DNA of 64,000 nt, from the NCBI RefSeq assembly GCF_021397715.1, contig NZ_CP090207.1, positions 248,001-312,000 of the forward strand. The letters are read 5' to 3'. The notes beneath the pieces are model-generated. The model ran no database searches and had not been told where the DNA came from. It saw nothing but the letters and a program-made list of their open reading frames with translations. The position numbers were made by a program, and so were the translations under genes. This document shows, piece by piece, positions 44,124-54,673 of the stretch. The DNA comes from Pantoea agglomerans. Lineage in GTDB: Bacteria; Pseudomonadota; Gammaproteobacteria; Enterobacterales; Enterobacteriaceae. Numbering within the stretch: position 1 is the first letter of the stretch; each line of letters starts with the position of its first letter.

Positions 44124-44699
44124 GAGGCGACATCTCCTCTTCTGTTGACCTGAAGCTCAACAGTTTTGCAGGCGAAATAGTCACGCTTCTTTCGAGCGCG
44201 TTGCGCTATTTCTCAAAGGTTAAGAGTCAGGTATAGGTTAAAGCGGTGATAACGGGTTAACTGCACGTTATGCTTTGTCATCCGAATATAACATTCTCGC
44301 ATCTGAATTAAACATTTGTTTATTTTTTAAATGCAGAAATGATTCAGCATAAGAATTAATCATAGCGGCACGAAGGGTATAAGTGATTTTTTATCGATAA
44401 CTCAGTGAGTTAACTGAATAGATTGTTGCAGGAAAGCGCCATTATGGTGCAGCGTCCAAAGAAGGGGTAACGAGGAGGAATTATTTAATTCACTGAATTT
44501 AAGGCAGTTATTGTTGGGTAAGGAATAGTCTAAAAGTTCATCAATCGCGGTTTCGGGCGCTCAGTGTAAAAATAATGTTACATTTTTGTGAGGATGAAAT
44601 GCTCGGCAACCCTGTGCGTGGTCGTTAACGGCAAGCGGCAAAACCGCCAGGTCTGCAATAGACCATCGCCGTTCAGCCAGCTTACCCTGAGGGTCTGTC
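44124..44699. other. Intergenic region upstream of mqo
   Basis: This is 576 bp of AT-rich sequence with no supportable gene. It should contain the mqo promoter. A perfect 15-bp palindrome TAACTCAGTGAGTTA at 44398-44412 has the form of a dimeric operator, but I cannot name the regulator. Confidence 0.45.
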
Positions 44700-44942
44700 T
44701 CAGCTCCTGAACCAGCGACGCCAGACAAAGCGAATCACAAAAAACTCCACCGTACCCAGCAGTAAAAACCAGATGCAGAACACCACCGTGTAGAGCTGGC
44801 TCAGATCCTGTAAATGGAATGTCTGCAACAGATGTTGCGCCACCGCCAGGCTGAAGGCTGGCGCAGGCAGCAGCAGGGCAGAGAGAAACCCCAGCAATAA
44901 AATGCCGCCAGGCACGATCAAAGATTCAAACGGGTTATTCAT
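44700..44942 (-). CDS. Small membrane protein of unknown function
   Basis: This gene encodes 80 residues from the ATG at 44942 (an ATG three codons upstream is also in frame). Two hydrophobic segments are predicted, about residues 10-33 and 50-72, followed by a basic end (VWRRWFRS) that should stay in the cytoplasm. I do not recognise a family. It stands alone between the mqo upstream region and mntP, with no strong ribosome site, and codon usage resembles the core genes. Confidence 0.6.
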   Translation of the reverse strand: MNNPFESLIVPGGILLLGFLSALLLPAPAFSLAVAQHLLQTFHLQDLSQLYTVVFCIWFLLLGTVEFFVIRFVWRRWFRS

Positions 44943-45110
44943 AACGGGCATCCGGTAATAATAAGCCCGGCATTTTCCGGCAATCCGCGCCTGGGTTCAA
45001 TCAGGGAATGCGGCGGGTCAGGCGAAACCTGCCCGCTATCACGCAGGAAAAGTGTCAGAAAATGCTTTGCCACCATCGACTTAGCGCGAAACATAGCGAA
45101 TGATAAAAGT

Positions 45111-45126
45111 TATAGCCTTTGCTATA
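45111..45126. promoter_or_regulatory. Probable MntR operator upstream of mntP
   Basis: The inverted repeat TATAGC-CTTT-GCTATA matches the MntR boxes of enterobacterial mntH and mntP (ATAGC...GCTAT with an AAAG/CTTT centre). MntR bound to manganese raises mntP expression in E. coli. The remainder of 44943-45259 holds the mntP leader; I do not find a manganese (yybP-ykoY) riboswitch core there. Confidence 0.65.
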
Positions 45127-45259
45127 CTTAAATCCATGATTTTACTGTCTTTTTATCTTTGCGGTTGCATGGTAGACTGCGCGCACTTTTTCATTACTGA
45201 ACACTTTGTGTGGTGAATACAGCGTGAATTGCCGCTTTTTCGCCCCAGGTGAATAAATC

Positions 45260-45835
45260 ATGACCTTTATTGCCACCTTAATTCTTGCACTGGGTATGTC
45301 GATGGACGCGTTTGCTGCTGCACTGGGCAAAGGTGCGACATTGCATCGTCCTGGTTTTAAAGAAGCGCTGCGCACCGGTCTGATTTTTGGCTCAATTGAA
45401 GCCTTAACGCCGCTGATTGGCTGGGCGCTGGGTCTGGCCGCCAGTCGTTACATCATGGCGTGGGACCACTGGGTTGCCTTTATTCTGCTGGCATTTTTAG
45501 GTGGCCGAATGATGATGGAAGGCTTCCGTCAGACTGCGGTAACCGAACCCTGTGAAGCGCCGCAGAGCCATGGCTTTATGGTGCTGGCCACCACCGCCGT
45601 CGCGACCAGCCTGGATGCGCTGGCGGTCGGCGTCGGCCTGGCATTTTTGCAGGTCAACATTATTACCACCGCTCTGACCATTGGCGCTGCCACCACCGTG
45701 ATGGCGACGACCGGCGTGCTGGTGGGCCGCTTTATCGGTCCGGTACTGGGGAAATGGGCGGAAGTGCTGGGCGGTCTGGTATTGATTGCCGTCGGTTCCA
45801 CCATTTTGCTGCAACACCTCGGCTACAGCGCCTGA
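45260..45835 (+). CDS. mntP: Manganese efflux pump
   Basis: MntP exports surplus Mn2+ across the inner membrane. It has 191 residues and six transmembrane segments in two repeats, each with the metal-binding motif ([10 protein letters not shown] near residue 12 and [10 protein letters not shown] near 115). It is close to E. coli MntP throughout, including [11 protein letters not shown] and [10 protein letters not shown]. It is followed immediately by a small terminator. Confidence 0.96.
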   Translation: MTFIATLILALGMSMDAFAAALGKGATLHRPGFKEALRTGLIFGSIEALTPLIGWALGLAASRYIMAWDHWVAFILLAFLGGRMMMEGFRQTAVTEPCEAPQSHGFMVLATTAVATSLDALAVGVGLAFLQVNIITTALTIGAATTVMATTGVLVGRFIGPVLGKWAEVLGGLVLIAVGSTILLQHLGYSA

Positions 45836-45842
45836 CGGGTTT

Positions 45843-45865
45843 TTGCGCATAAAAAGCGCAATTTT
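45843..45865 (+). terminator. mntP terminator
   Basis: A six-bp TTGCGC/GCGCAA stem is followed by four T, eight bases after the stop. It is short, so termination may be partial. Confidence 0.65.
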
Positions 45866-45914
45866 GTGATCTGGTTCAAATTTTATTGCTGATAAAACGC
45901 GCTGAAGTTATACT
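45862..45914 (+). promoter_or_regulatory. azuC promoter with CRP-like site
   Basis: The promoter has -35 TTGCTG at 45886-45891, a 17-bp spacer and -10 TATACT at 45909-45914. A CRP-type site TGTGATCTGGTTCAAA spans 45865-45880 inside a 22-bp window at 45862-45883, centred about 48 bp before the expected start. E. coli azuC is under CRP control, so the arrangement fits. Confidence 0.7.
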
Positions 45915-45920
45915 TTTACG

Positions 45921-46097
45921 GTATTTCTTCAACTAAATTTGAACCAGGTGACACATGAAACGCATTTTTAACTACGTGTTCCGCGCTTACGTCGAGACCT
46001 TCAAACACGTACCGCCGGGTGCCATGTACTAAACCGCACCCCGCAAGCAACCCTCGATAATCGCGGTCAGGGATCGACCGATGATTATCACTTTTTC
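45921..46097 (+). ncRNA. azuCR: AzuCR-like dual-function RNA
   Basis: From the predicted start near 45921 to the U-rich end near 46097 the transcript would be about 177 bases, close to the 164 of E. coli AzuCR. It would end in a stem GATAATC/GATTATC (46056-46089) followed by ACTTTTTC. The E. coli RNA encodes AzuC and also base-pairs with mRNAs. Only the coding part is clearly conserved here; the base-pairing role is inference. Confidence 0.5.
45955..46032 (+). CDS. azuC: Small amphipathic protein AzuC
   Basis: This 25-residue protein, MKRIFNYVFRAYVETFKHVP then PGAMY, shares the pattern Y-x-x-TFK-x-VPPG-x-M with E. coli AzuC (28 residues). Spacing, basic amphipathic N-terminal half and the PPG near the end all agree. 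The ATG follows an AGGTG ribosome site. In E. coli, AzuC associates with the inner membrane and raises activity of the glycerol-3-phosphate dehydrogenase GlpD. Nothing else fills the gap to 46283. Confidence 0.8.
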   Translation: MKRIFNYVFRAYVETFKHVPPGAMY

Positions 46098-46283
46098 TTC
46101 TGTTACGCCTCTCTCCCATCGCCGATTGGCCCGTTCTGACAGGCTCAGCACCGGCTGCCATAAGCCACCCGTCTGACTATACCCTCAGGTTATACCCCGG
46201 CACCAAACAAGCATTCGTCACGCTGTCATCTGCATGAAATATTCAGCTCAGGCCCTATCACCTGTCTGAAAAAGAGAAACATC

Positions 46284-47291
46284 ATGCTGATCCCTCAACC
46301 CTATTTACTCTTTCTTGGTGACGTCACCGATCCGCTGGCGGCGAAAACGGCGCGCGGCATTCAGGTCTGGCGACCGGAACAGTGCGTTGGTGAAATGTCA
46401 CTGCCGGGCTGTACCGTCAGCCTCGGGCTGGAGACGCTGGATATCGCCAGTGCCAAAGCGCGCGGCGCGAAAACGCTGGTGCTGGGTACCGCCAATGCTG
46501 GCGGCTATTTGCCGTCACACTGGCTGGAAACCGTGACCGGCGCGATCAAAGCGGGTCTGAATGTGGCCAGTGGCCTGCATCACCGTCTGGTCGATGAACC
46601 GGAACTGGTGGCGCTGGCGGCAGAACATGGCGTGTCGCTGTTCGACATCCGCCATATGCGGCCCGCGCTGACGGTCGGCAGCGGTAAAAAACGCAGCGGT
46701 AAACGGGTCCTGACGGTGGGAACTGACTGCTCCGTAGGGAAAATGTACACCTCACTGGCGCTGGAAGCGGCGATGCGCGATCGCGGCATGAAGGCGGATT
46801 TCCGCGCCACCGGCCAGACCGGGATTCTGGTAGCCGGTGAGGGCATTGCCATCGATGCGGTGATTGCTGACTTTATCGCCGGTGCCGCCGAAGCGCTCTC
46901 TCCGGCGAATGAAGAGGATCACTGGGATATCGTTGAAGGTCAGGGATCGCTGTTTCATCCCTCTTATGCTGGCGTCAGCATGGGGCTGATCCACGGGGCG
47001 CAACCGCACTGGCTGGTGATGTGTCATGAGATGGGGCGTCCGCATATGCGCCACCTGCCGCATCAGCCGATGGTCAGCCTGGCGGAGTGCGTAGAGGCCA
47101 ATCTGCGGGCGGCCAGCGTCACCAGTGACGAGGTGAAGCTGGCCGGATTCGCCATCAATACTTCCGGTTACAGTGAACAGCAGGCGCGCGACTATTGCGC
47201 TGAGGTCAGCGCAGAATTTGGCGTGCCGGCCACCGATCCGGTGCGGTTTGGTATCGATGCTATCGCCGCGCGATTGCAGGAGCATGGCTGA
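46284..47291 (+). CDS. dgcN: DUF1611 P-loop protein, DgcN-like D-glutamate N-acetyltransferase
   Basis: The 335-residue protein has an N-terminal Rossmann-like domain (DUF1611_N) and a C-terminal P-loop domain with the motif GTDCSVGKMYTS at about 147-158. Family members called DgcN acetylate D-glutamate and work with the racemase DgcA to yield N-acetyl-L-glutamate. The next gene, one base further, encodes exactly such an epimerase, which supports this role. The substrate here is inferred. The acyl donor and in vivo flux are not evident from sequence. Confidence 0.85.
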   Translation: MLIPQPYLLFLGDVTDPLAAKTARGIQVWRPEQCVGEMSLPGCTVSLGLETLDIASAKARGAKTLVLGTANAGGYLPSHWLETVTGAIKAGLNVASGLHHRLVDEPELVALAAEHGVSLFDIRHMRPALTVGSGKKRSGKRVLTVGTDCSVGKMYTSLALEAAMRDRGMKADFRATGQTGILVAGEGIAIDAVIADFIAGAAEALSPANEEDHWDIVEGQGSLFHPSYAGVSMGLIHGAQPHWLVMCHEMGRPHMRHLPHQPMVSLAECVEANLRAASVTSDEVKLAGFAINTSGYSEQQARDYCAEVSAEFGVPATDPVRFGIDAIAARLQEHG

Positions 47292-47292
47292 G

Positions 47293-48258
47293 ATGCGGCG
47301 TATGCAGATCGCGGTGGCTGAACTGCCGCTGGCGAAACCCTTCGCGATTTCACGCGGTACCCGCACGGCCGTCACGGTCATTCGCGTGACGCTGGAGCAG
47401 GACGGTTTTATCGGTCTTGGCGAGTGTACGCCTACGCCGCGCTACGGCGAAAGTATCGCCAGCGTCAGCGCGCAGCTGGCGGCGCTGCAGAACGAAATCG
47501 AAGCCGGACTGAGTCGTCCGGCTTTACAGACCCGACTGGCAGCGGGCGCGGCACGTAATGCGCTGGATTGTGCGCTGTGGCGGCTCGATGCGGCCCGCAA
47601 CCGGGAAACGCTCTGGCAGCAAACCGGCAGCGAAAAGCCCGCTTCGGTGGTGACCGCAGAAACCCTGAGTCTGGACAGCCTTGACCGGATGGCGAGTGCC
47701 GCGGCGGAGGCCGTATCACGCGGTGCGCTGCTGCTGAAGATCAAACTCGACGCGCATCTGATTGTGGAAAAAGTCGCGGCCATTCGCGCGGCGGCTCCGC
47801 AGACAACGCTGATTATCGACGCCAACGAGGCCTGGCACGGCCTCGACCTGCCCGCGCTGTTCAGCGCTTTGCAGGCTTATGAGATCGCGATGATTGAGCA
47901 GCCGTTACCGGCGGGTCAGGATAGCGACTTACGGCATTTTCCCCATCCGATTCCCCTGTGCGCCGATGAAAGCTGCCATAGCGTGGCGGACATTGCCGCG
48001 CTGCGCGATCGCTACCAGATGATCAACATCAAACTCGATAAGTGCGGCGGGCTGACCGAAGCGCTGGCGATGGTCGCCGCTGCACGGCAGCAGCAAATGC
48101 GGCTGATGGTTGGCTGTATGCTCGGCTCGTCGCTGGCGATGGAGGCGGCGCTGCCGGTGGCGATCAGCGCCGAATATGTCGATCTCGACGGCCCAATCTG
48201 GCTGGCGGCAGACAGCTCGCCTTTTCTCTCCTATTCGCAAGGCCGTATCTGGCTTTAA
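47293..48258 (+). CDS. dgcA: Enolase-superfamily epimerase, DgcA / L-Ala-D/L-Glu epimerase type
   Basis: This 321-residue muconate-lactonizing-like enolase-superfamily enzyme has the catalytic lysine in LLKIKLD (about 152-158), metal ligands in DANEAW, IEQPLP and CADESC and the opposite lysine in IKLDKCGG. Such enzymes epimerise L-Ala-D-Glu (YcjG) or N-acetyl-D-Glu (DgcA). Pairing with dgcN favours the second, and the peptide importer next to it the first; both may occur. The ATG at 47293 is chosen because it follows the dgcN stop directly; a longer frame from 47173 reads inside dgcN. Confidence 0.87.
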   Translation: MRRMQIAVAELPLAKPFAISRGTRTAVTVIRVTLEQDGFIGLGECTPTPRYGESIASVSAQLAALQNEIEAGLSRPALQTRLAAGAARNALDCALWRLDAARNRETLWQQTGSEKPASVVTAETLSLDSLDRMASAAAEAVSRGALLLKIKLDAHLIVEKVAAIRAAAPQTTLIIDANEAWHGLDLPALFSALQAYEIAMIEQPLPAGQDSDLRHFPHPIPLCADESCHSVADIAALRDRYQMINIKLDKCGGLTEALAMVAAARQQQMRLMVGCMLGSSLAMEAALPVAISAEYVDLDGPIWLAADSSPFLSYSQGRIWL

Positions 48259-48274
48259 CGCACCCGGAGCAACG

Positions 48275-50137
<1,863 letters not shown>

Positions 50138-50160
50138 TGCATCAATACCAGGAGACAACC

Positions 50161-51705
50161 ATGAAGCCATTATTACGTCGCACGGCGCTTGCCACCGGAT
50201 TACTACTCGCTCTGACCGCCGCCGCCGCGCAGGCAGAAGATTTACGCATTTCGATGTATGCCGATATTACCGGACTGGACCCGCACGATACCTCCGACAA
50301 CATCAGCTATTCGGTGCAGAGTGGCATTTTCGAACGCCTGTTCCAGCTTGATGCTCAGATGAAGCTGACGCCCTGGCTGGCGACTGGCTATACCAGCAAT
50401 GAGGACGCCACGCAGTTTACGCTGACGCTGCGGCAGGGCGTGACCTTCCAGGATGGCACACCCTTTAATGCGGAGGCGGTGAAAGCGAACCTGGATCGGC
50501 TGGCCGATCAGAGCAAGGGGCTGAAGCGCAATAGCCTCTATCGCATGATTAAGACCGTCACCGTACTGGCAGCAGATAAAGTGCAGATCGACCTTAACCA
50601 GTCATTTGGTGCCTTCATCAACACGCTGGCGCACCCGTCGGCGGTGATGTGGAGCCCGGCGATCCTCAGCCAGTATCCGCAGGAGGCGCAACTGCGGCTG
50701 CATCCGGTCGGTACCGGCCCGTTCCGGTTTGTGGCGTGGCAGCCGGGCAAAACCGTCACCCTGGCGAAATATGACAAATACTGGAAAACCGGCTGGCCGA
50801 AAGTCGACAAGGTGATTTTCTCACCGAGCCCGGAAGATGCGACCCGGGTGGCGGCGCTGAAATCGGGGCAGGTGGATGCGATCTATCCGCTGCCGTCTGA
50901 TCTGATTGGGACGGTGCAGAGCGACGCGAAACTGGCGATCCAGCGCGATCCCAGCATTTACCTCTATTACATGGCGATCAATACCCAACACAAAGCGCTG
51001 GCTGACGTGCGGGTGCGCCAGGCGATTAACTACGCCATCGACCGCGCGCTGTGGCTGAAGGTCGGTTTCGCCGGAATGGGCACGCCCGCCCGTTCCGCCA
51101 TGCCGGCCGGAGTGCAGTTCTATCAGGCGCAGAGTGAGCCGAACTACCGCTACGCGCCGGATGAAGCCAAAAAGCTGCTGCAGGCGGCAGGCTACGGGCA
51201 GGGGCTGGATCTCAAATTGTGGTGCACCAACGCCACGGCCAGCATCCGTGCCGCGCAGTTCCTCAAGGCGCAGCTGGCGACGGTCGGGATTCGCGTCACC
51301 GTCACGCCGATGGATTCCGGCACCCGCAACGCGAAGTTATGGGGCGTGAAAGACCCGAAACAGGCGGAGTTTGACCTCTATTACGGTGGCTGGTCGACCT
51401 CAACCGGCGATGCGGACTGGGCGTTGCGTCCGCTGTACGCCACCGAATCCTGGGTGCCGACCTCCTACAACGTCTCCTATTACAGCAACCCGGCGGTAGA
51501 TAAAGCGATTGCCGGCGGGCTGGCCACGGCCGATCCGGCAAAACGCGCCGCCGCCTACGCAGAGGCGCAGAGGCTACTGTGGAAAGATGCGCCTGTCGCC
51601 TTCCTCGGCACGCCCGATAACGTCGTCGGCAAGCGCAAAGGGCTGAACGGCGTGTCGATGCTGCCGGACGGTAACCTGTTGTTTACGCAGGCCGCGTTTG
51701 AATAA
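50161..51705 (+). CDS. Periplasmic peptide-binding protein (GsiB/DppA-like)
   Basis: This 514-residue extracellular solute-binding protein family 5 member has a Sec signal peptide of about 22 residues ending in AAAAQA. The ATG at 50161 is preceded by AGGAG; the frame open from 50134 lacks a ribosome site. Family features include LDPHDTSD at the mature N-terminus, GVTFQDGTPFNAEAVKAN and GTGPFRF. It is 24 bp after the ATPase gene and feeds the same importer. Confidence 0.93.
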   Translation: MKPLLRRTALATGLLLALTAAAAQAEDLRISMYADITGLDPHDTSDNISYSVQSGIFERLFQLDAQMKLTPWLATGYTSNEDATQFTLTLRQGVTFQDGTPFNAEAVKANLDRLADQSKGLKRNSLYRMIKTVTVLAADKVQIDLNQSFGAFINTLAHPSAVMWSPAILSQYPQEAQLRLHPVGTGPFRFVAWQPGKTVTLAKYDKYWKTGWPKVDKVIFSPSPEDATRVAALKSGQVDAIYPLPSDLIGTVQSDAKLAIQRDPSIYLYYMAINTQHKALADVRVRQAINYAIDRALWLKVGFAGMGTPARSAMPAGVQFYQAQSEPNYRYAPDEAKKLLQAAGYGQGLDLKLWCTNATASIRAAQFLKAQLATVGIRVTVTPMDSGTRNAKLWGVKDPKQAEFDLYYGGWSTSTGDADWALRPLYATESWVPTSYNVSYYSNPAVDKAIAGGLATADPAKRAAAYAEAQRLLWKDAPVAFLGTPDNVVGKRKGLNGVSMLPDGNLLFTQAAFE

Positions 51706-51797
51706 GTGAGTGCGCAGCCGCCCGCCGGTGATGGGGTGATTGTCGCCGGGCGGGCAACCGTGCCTGACTGCTCTCTGAGCCAATCGAAAGGATCGCC

Positions 51798-52718
51798 ATG
51801 TTCGCCTATATCCTCCGACGACTGCTGGAAATGATCCCGGTTCTGCTGGTGGTTTCATTACTGGTTTTTGGTTTTATTAAACTGCTGCCTGGCGACCCGG
51901 CCCGCATCTATGCCGGGCCGGATGCCCCGATCGAAGCGGTAGAGGCCGCCCGTCAGCATCTGGGCCTTAACGATCCGCTGCCGCAGCAGTACCTTCACTG
52001 GATCGCCGGCCTGTTGCGTGGCGACCTGGGCGTCACCTATCGCACCCAACAGCCAGTGACGGAGGTGATCCGGCAGGGCTTTATGCCTACGCTGTGGCTG
52101 GCGCTGGCGGGCTTCACCTGGTCCGTGCTGCTGGGCCTGATGCTCGGCGTTATCGCGGCGTTACGGCGTGGAAAGTGGCTCGACTGGGCGCTGATGAGTC
52201 TGGCAGTCGGCGGGATCTCGATGCCCGCCTTCTGGCTCGGGCTGCTGCTGATCCAGTTCGTCGCCATGCCGTTTGGCCTGTTTGCCGTCAGCGGCTTCAG
52301 TCAGCCATCCGATTTGATCCTGCCCGCCATTACGCTTGGCTCGTCGGTCGCCGCAGTGATGGCGCGTTTCACCCGGTCGGCGTTTCTTGAGGTCGCGCAG
52401 GAGGACTATGTCCGCACCGCCAGGGCAAAAGGGTTACGTCAGCGTCTGGTGACCTGGAAACATGTAATGCGGAATGCGTTGATCCCGGTGATCACCATGC
52501 TTGGCCTGCAGTTTGGATTTTTGCTGGGCGGATCGATCGTGGTGGAGAGCGTCTTTAACTGGCCCGGTCTGGGCTGGTTGTTGATCGAGTCGATCAAGTC
52601 TCAGGATCAGCCGGTGATCCAGGCGCTGGTGATGCTGTTCGTGTTCGAATTTATCGCCATTAATCTGCTGGTTGATCTGCTCTATGCAGTGGTCAATCCC
52701 GCGATTCGTCTGAAATAG
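51798..52718 (+). CDS. Peptide ABC importer permease 1 (GsiC/DppB-like)
   Basis: This 306-residue inner membrane permease has about six transmembrane segments and the EAA-type cytoplasmic loop ARAKGLRQRLVTWKHVMRNALIPV (about 211-234) that contacts the ATPase. It lies 92 bp after the binding protein and 9 bp before its partner permease. Confidence 0.94.
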   Translation: MFAYILRRLLEMIPVLLVVSLLVFGFIKLLPGDPARIYAGPDAPIEAVEAARQHLGLNDPLPQQYLHWIAGLLRGDLGVTYRTQQPVTEVIRQGFMPTLWLALAGFTWSVLLGLMLGVIAALRRGKWLDWALMSLAVGGISMPAFWLGLLLIQFVAMPFGLFAVSGFSQPSDLILPAITLGSSVAAVMARFTRSAFLEVAQEDYVRTARAKGLRQRLVTWKHVMRNALIPVITMLGLQFGFLLGGSIVVESVFNWPGLGWLLIESIKSQDQPVIQALVMLFVFEFIAINLLVDLLYAVVNPAIRLK

Positions 52719-52727
52719 GAGTCGCTG

Positions 52728-53609
52728 ATGAGCGAAACCCTCTCTGTTGCGGTGCCGGAAACGATTCGTTCGCCGTGGCGCGATTTTCTGCACGCGCTGG
52801 TGCGTAACCCGCTGGCGCTGGTCTCTGGCGGATGTGTACTGCTGCTGCTGCTGGTGGCGCTGTTTGCGCCCTGGCTGGCCCCGTGGGACCCGATGGCGCC
52901 GGACTGGATGGCTCTGTCTTCGCCGCCTTCCGCTGCGCACTGGATGGGCACTGACGATCTGGGACGTGACGTGATGAGCCGGATTATCTACGGTGCGCGC
53001 ATCTCGCTCTATGTCGGGGTGGTCTCGGTCACGCTCGGGATGCTGGTGGGGATCGTACTGGGTCTGCTGGCTGGCTACTATGGCCGCTGGGTCGATATGC
53101 TGATTATGCGCGGCTCCGATGTGCTGTTCGCCTTTCCCGGAATGCTGCTGGCGATTGCGGTGGTGGCGATTCTCGGGCCTGGCCTGAACAACGTTATTAT
53201 TGCCGTCGCGGTGTTCAGCGTGCCGGTGTTTGCCCGCATCGTGCGTGCCTCGACGCTGTCGCTGAAGCAGGCCGCCTACGTTGAAGCGGTGCGCTGCGCC
53301 GGTGCGCCGGATCGGGTGATTCTGCTGCGCCACATTTTGCCCGGCACGCTGCCCAACGTTATTGTCTATTTCACCCTGCGCATCGGTACCAGCATTCTGA
53401 CCGCCGCCGGGCTGAGTTTTATCGGCCTCGGACCGGAACCGGATGTGCCGGAGTGGGGCAACATTCTCGCCATGAGCCGCAGCATGATGATGGCGGGTGC
53501 CTGGCACGTCAGCGTCTTTCCTGGGCTGGCAATCTTTATCACCGTACTGGCGTTCAACCTGCTGGGCGATGCCCTGCGTGACACGCTGGACCCGAAACTC
53601 AAGAGCTGA
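52728..53609 (+). CDS. Peptide ABC importer permease 2 (GsiD/DppC-like)
   Basis: The permease has 293 residues, an N-terminal cytoplasmic segment and about six transmembrane helices. The DppC-type LGTDDLGRD-like motif (MGTDDLGRDVMSR, about 82-94) and the EAA loop (YVEAVRCAGAPDRVILLRHILP) are present. Its stop overlaps the next start (TGATG), coupling the importer to the peptidase gene. Confidence 0.94.
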   Translation: MSETLSVAVPETIRSPWRDFLHALVRNPLALVSGGCVLLLLLVALFAPWLAPWDPMAPDWMALSSPPSAAHWMGTDDLGRDVMSRIIYGARISLYVGVVSVTLGMLVGIVLGLLAGYYGRWVDMLIMRGSDVLFAFPGMLLAIAVVAILGPGLNNVIIAVAVFSVPVFARIVRASTLSLKQAAYVEAVRCAGAPDRVILLRHILPGTLPNVIVYFTLRIGTSILTAAGLSFIGLGPEPDVPEWGNILAMSRSMMMAGAWHVSVFPGLAIFITVLAFNLLGDALRDTLDPKLKS

Positions 53610-54673
53610 TGATGGATTTTCAACAGATGCAGCGTGATCTGCTGCTACAACGCTGGCGCAGCGAGCGTCAGCTCGGTCTGCCGCGCAGCACGCCGGGCGA
53701 ACACAACCGGATCAGCGATGTGCCAGGCGTGCGCGTCGGTCATTTCACGCTGGATCAGGGCGAGCAACAGAGCGGGGTCACCGCCATCATGCCGCCGGGC
53801 GAGAATCTGTTTAGCCAGCCGTTACCCTGCGGTGCCGCGGTATTCAACGGTTTTGCCAAGCCGGTCGGGCTGGTGCAGCTAGAGGAGTTAGGCGTGCTGC
53901 AAACGCCGATTCTGCTCAGCAACACGCTGGCGGTCGGTACGCTGTTCACTGCGCTGGTGCGAGAAGCTATCGGGCGCAATCCTGAACTGGGCCGCAGTTT
54001 ACCCACCGTCAATCCGCTGGCGCTGGAGTGTAACGACGGCTGGCTCAACGACATTCAGGCGCTGGCGATCACGGAAGCGATGGCGCAGCAGGCGATGGCG
54101 AGTGCCAGCGTGGCGTTTGCCCGTGGCAGCGTCGGTGCCGGTCGTGGCATGAGCTGTTTCAGCCTCAAAGGCGGAATCGGCACGGCTTCACGCCGCATTG
54201 AACCGCTTAACGCCACGCTCGGCGTGCTGGTGCTGGCTAACTTTGGCGCGCTGACGGCGCTGACGCTGGACGGCGTTCGCCTCGGCGAGATGATTGCGCC
54301 GCTGCTGCCCGAACTGGCGCCTCAGCGGGATGCCGGCTCAATCATTATCATCATGGCAACGGATGCGGCGCTGGATGCGCGTCAGCTGAAACGGGTGGCG
54401 CGTCGGGCCGGGGCCGGTTTAGGCCGTCTCGGCAGCTACTGGGGGCACGGCTCGGGCGATATTGCTGTCGCCTTCTCAACCCAGCCATCACCCCAGCCGC
54501 CTGACGATGCGCGGCTGGAGCCGCTGCTGGCGGCGGCGGCGGATGCCACCGAACAGGCAGTGCTGGATGCCTTACTGAGCGCCACCGCGGTGACCGGCTT
54601 TCGCGGTCATCATCGTCCGGCGCTGTCTGAGGTGCTGGATCAGCTGGTTTCACACGGAGAACCGAAGCGATGA
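53609..54673 (+). CDS. DmpA/S58-family aminopeptidase
   Basis: The 354-residue protein is a member of the P1 (S58, DmpA/BapA) family of self-cleaving N-terminal nucleophile aminopeptidases. The expected autocleavage site and nucleophile is S244 in DAGSIIIIMATDA; upstream GRGMSCFSLKGGIGTAS is also family-typical. DmpA of Ochrobactrum anthropi releases N-terminal L-Ala and, unusually, D-Ala; related enzymes cleave beta-amino acids. There is no signal peptide, so it acts on imported peptides in the cytoplasm. Overlapping starts and stops tie it to the importer before it and the M55 gene after it. Confidence 0.9.
   Translation: MMDFQQMQRDLLLQRWRSERQLGLPRSTPGEHNRISDVPGVRVGHFTLDQGEQQSGVTAIMPPGENLFSQPLPCGAAVFNGFAKPVGLVQLEELGVLQTPILLSNTLAVGTLFTALVREAIGRNPELGRSLPTVNPLALECNDGWLNDIQALAITEAMAQQAMASASVAFARGSVGAGRGMSCFSLKGGIGTASRRIEPLNATLGVLVLANFGALTALTLDGVRLGEMIAPLLPELAPQRDAGSIIIIMATDAALDARQLKRVARRAGAGLGRLGSYWGHGSGDIAVAFSTQPSPQPPDDARLEPLLAAAADATEQAVLDALLSATAVTGFRGHHRPALSEVLDQLVSHGEPKR

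Noticed and set aside
44943..45060. Hairpin GCGGGTCAGG/CCTGCCCGC near 45013-45037 as a terminator
   Set aside because: The stem is imperfect and no U-run follows on either strand, so a terminator call is not supported.
45127..45259. Manganese riboswitch (yybP-ykoY) before mntP
   Set aside because: The conserved GGGGAGTAGC-type core could not be found; a covariance search would be needed to exclude a divergent form.
52434..53507. Long minus-strand open frame of 357 codons across the importer permease genes
   Set aside because: It is antisense to two well-conserved permeases; its His/Gln/Arg-rich composition is the usual mirror of GC-rich membrane-protein codons.
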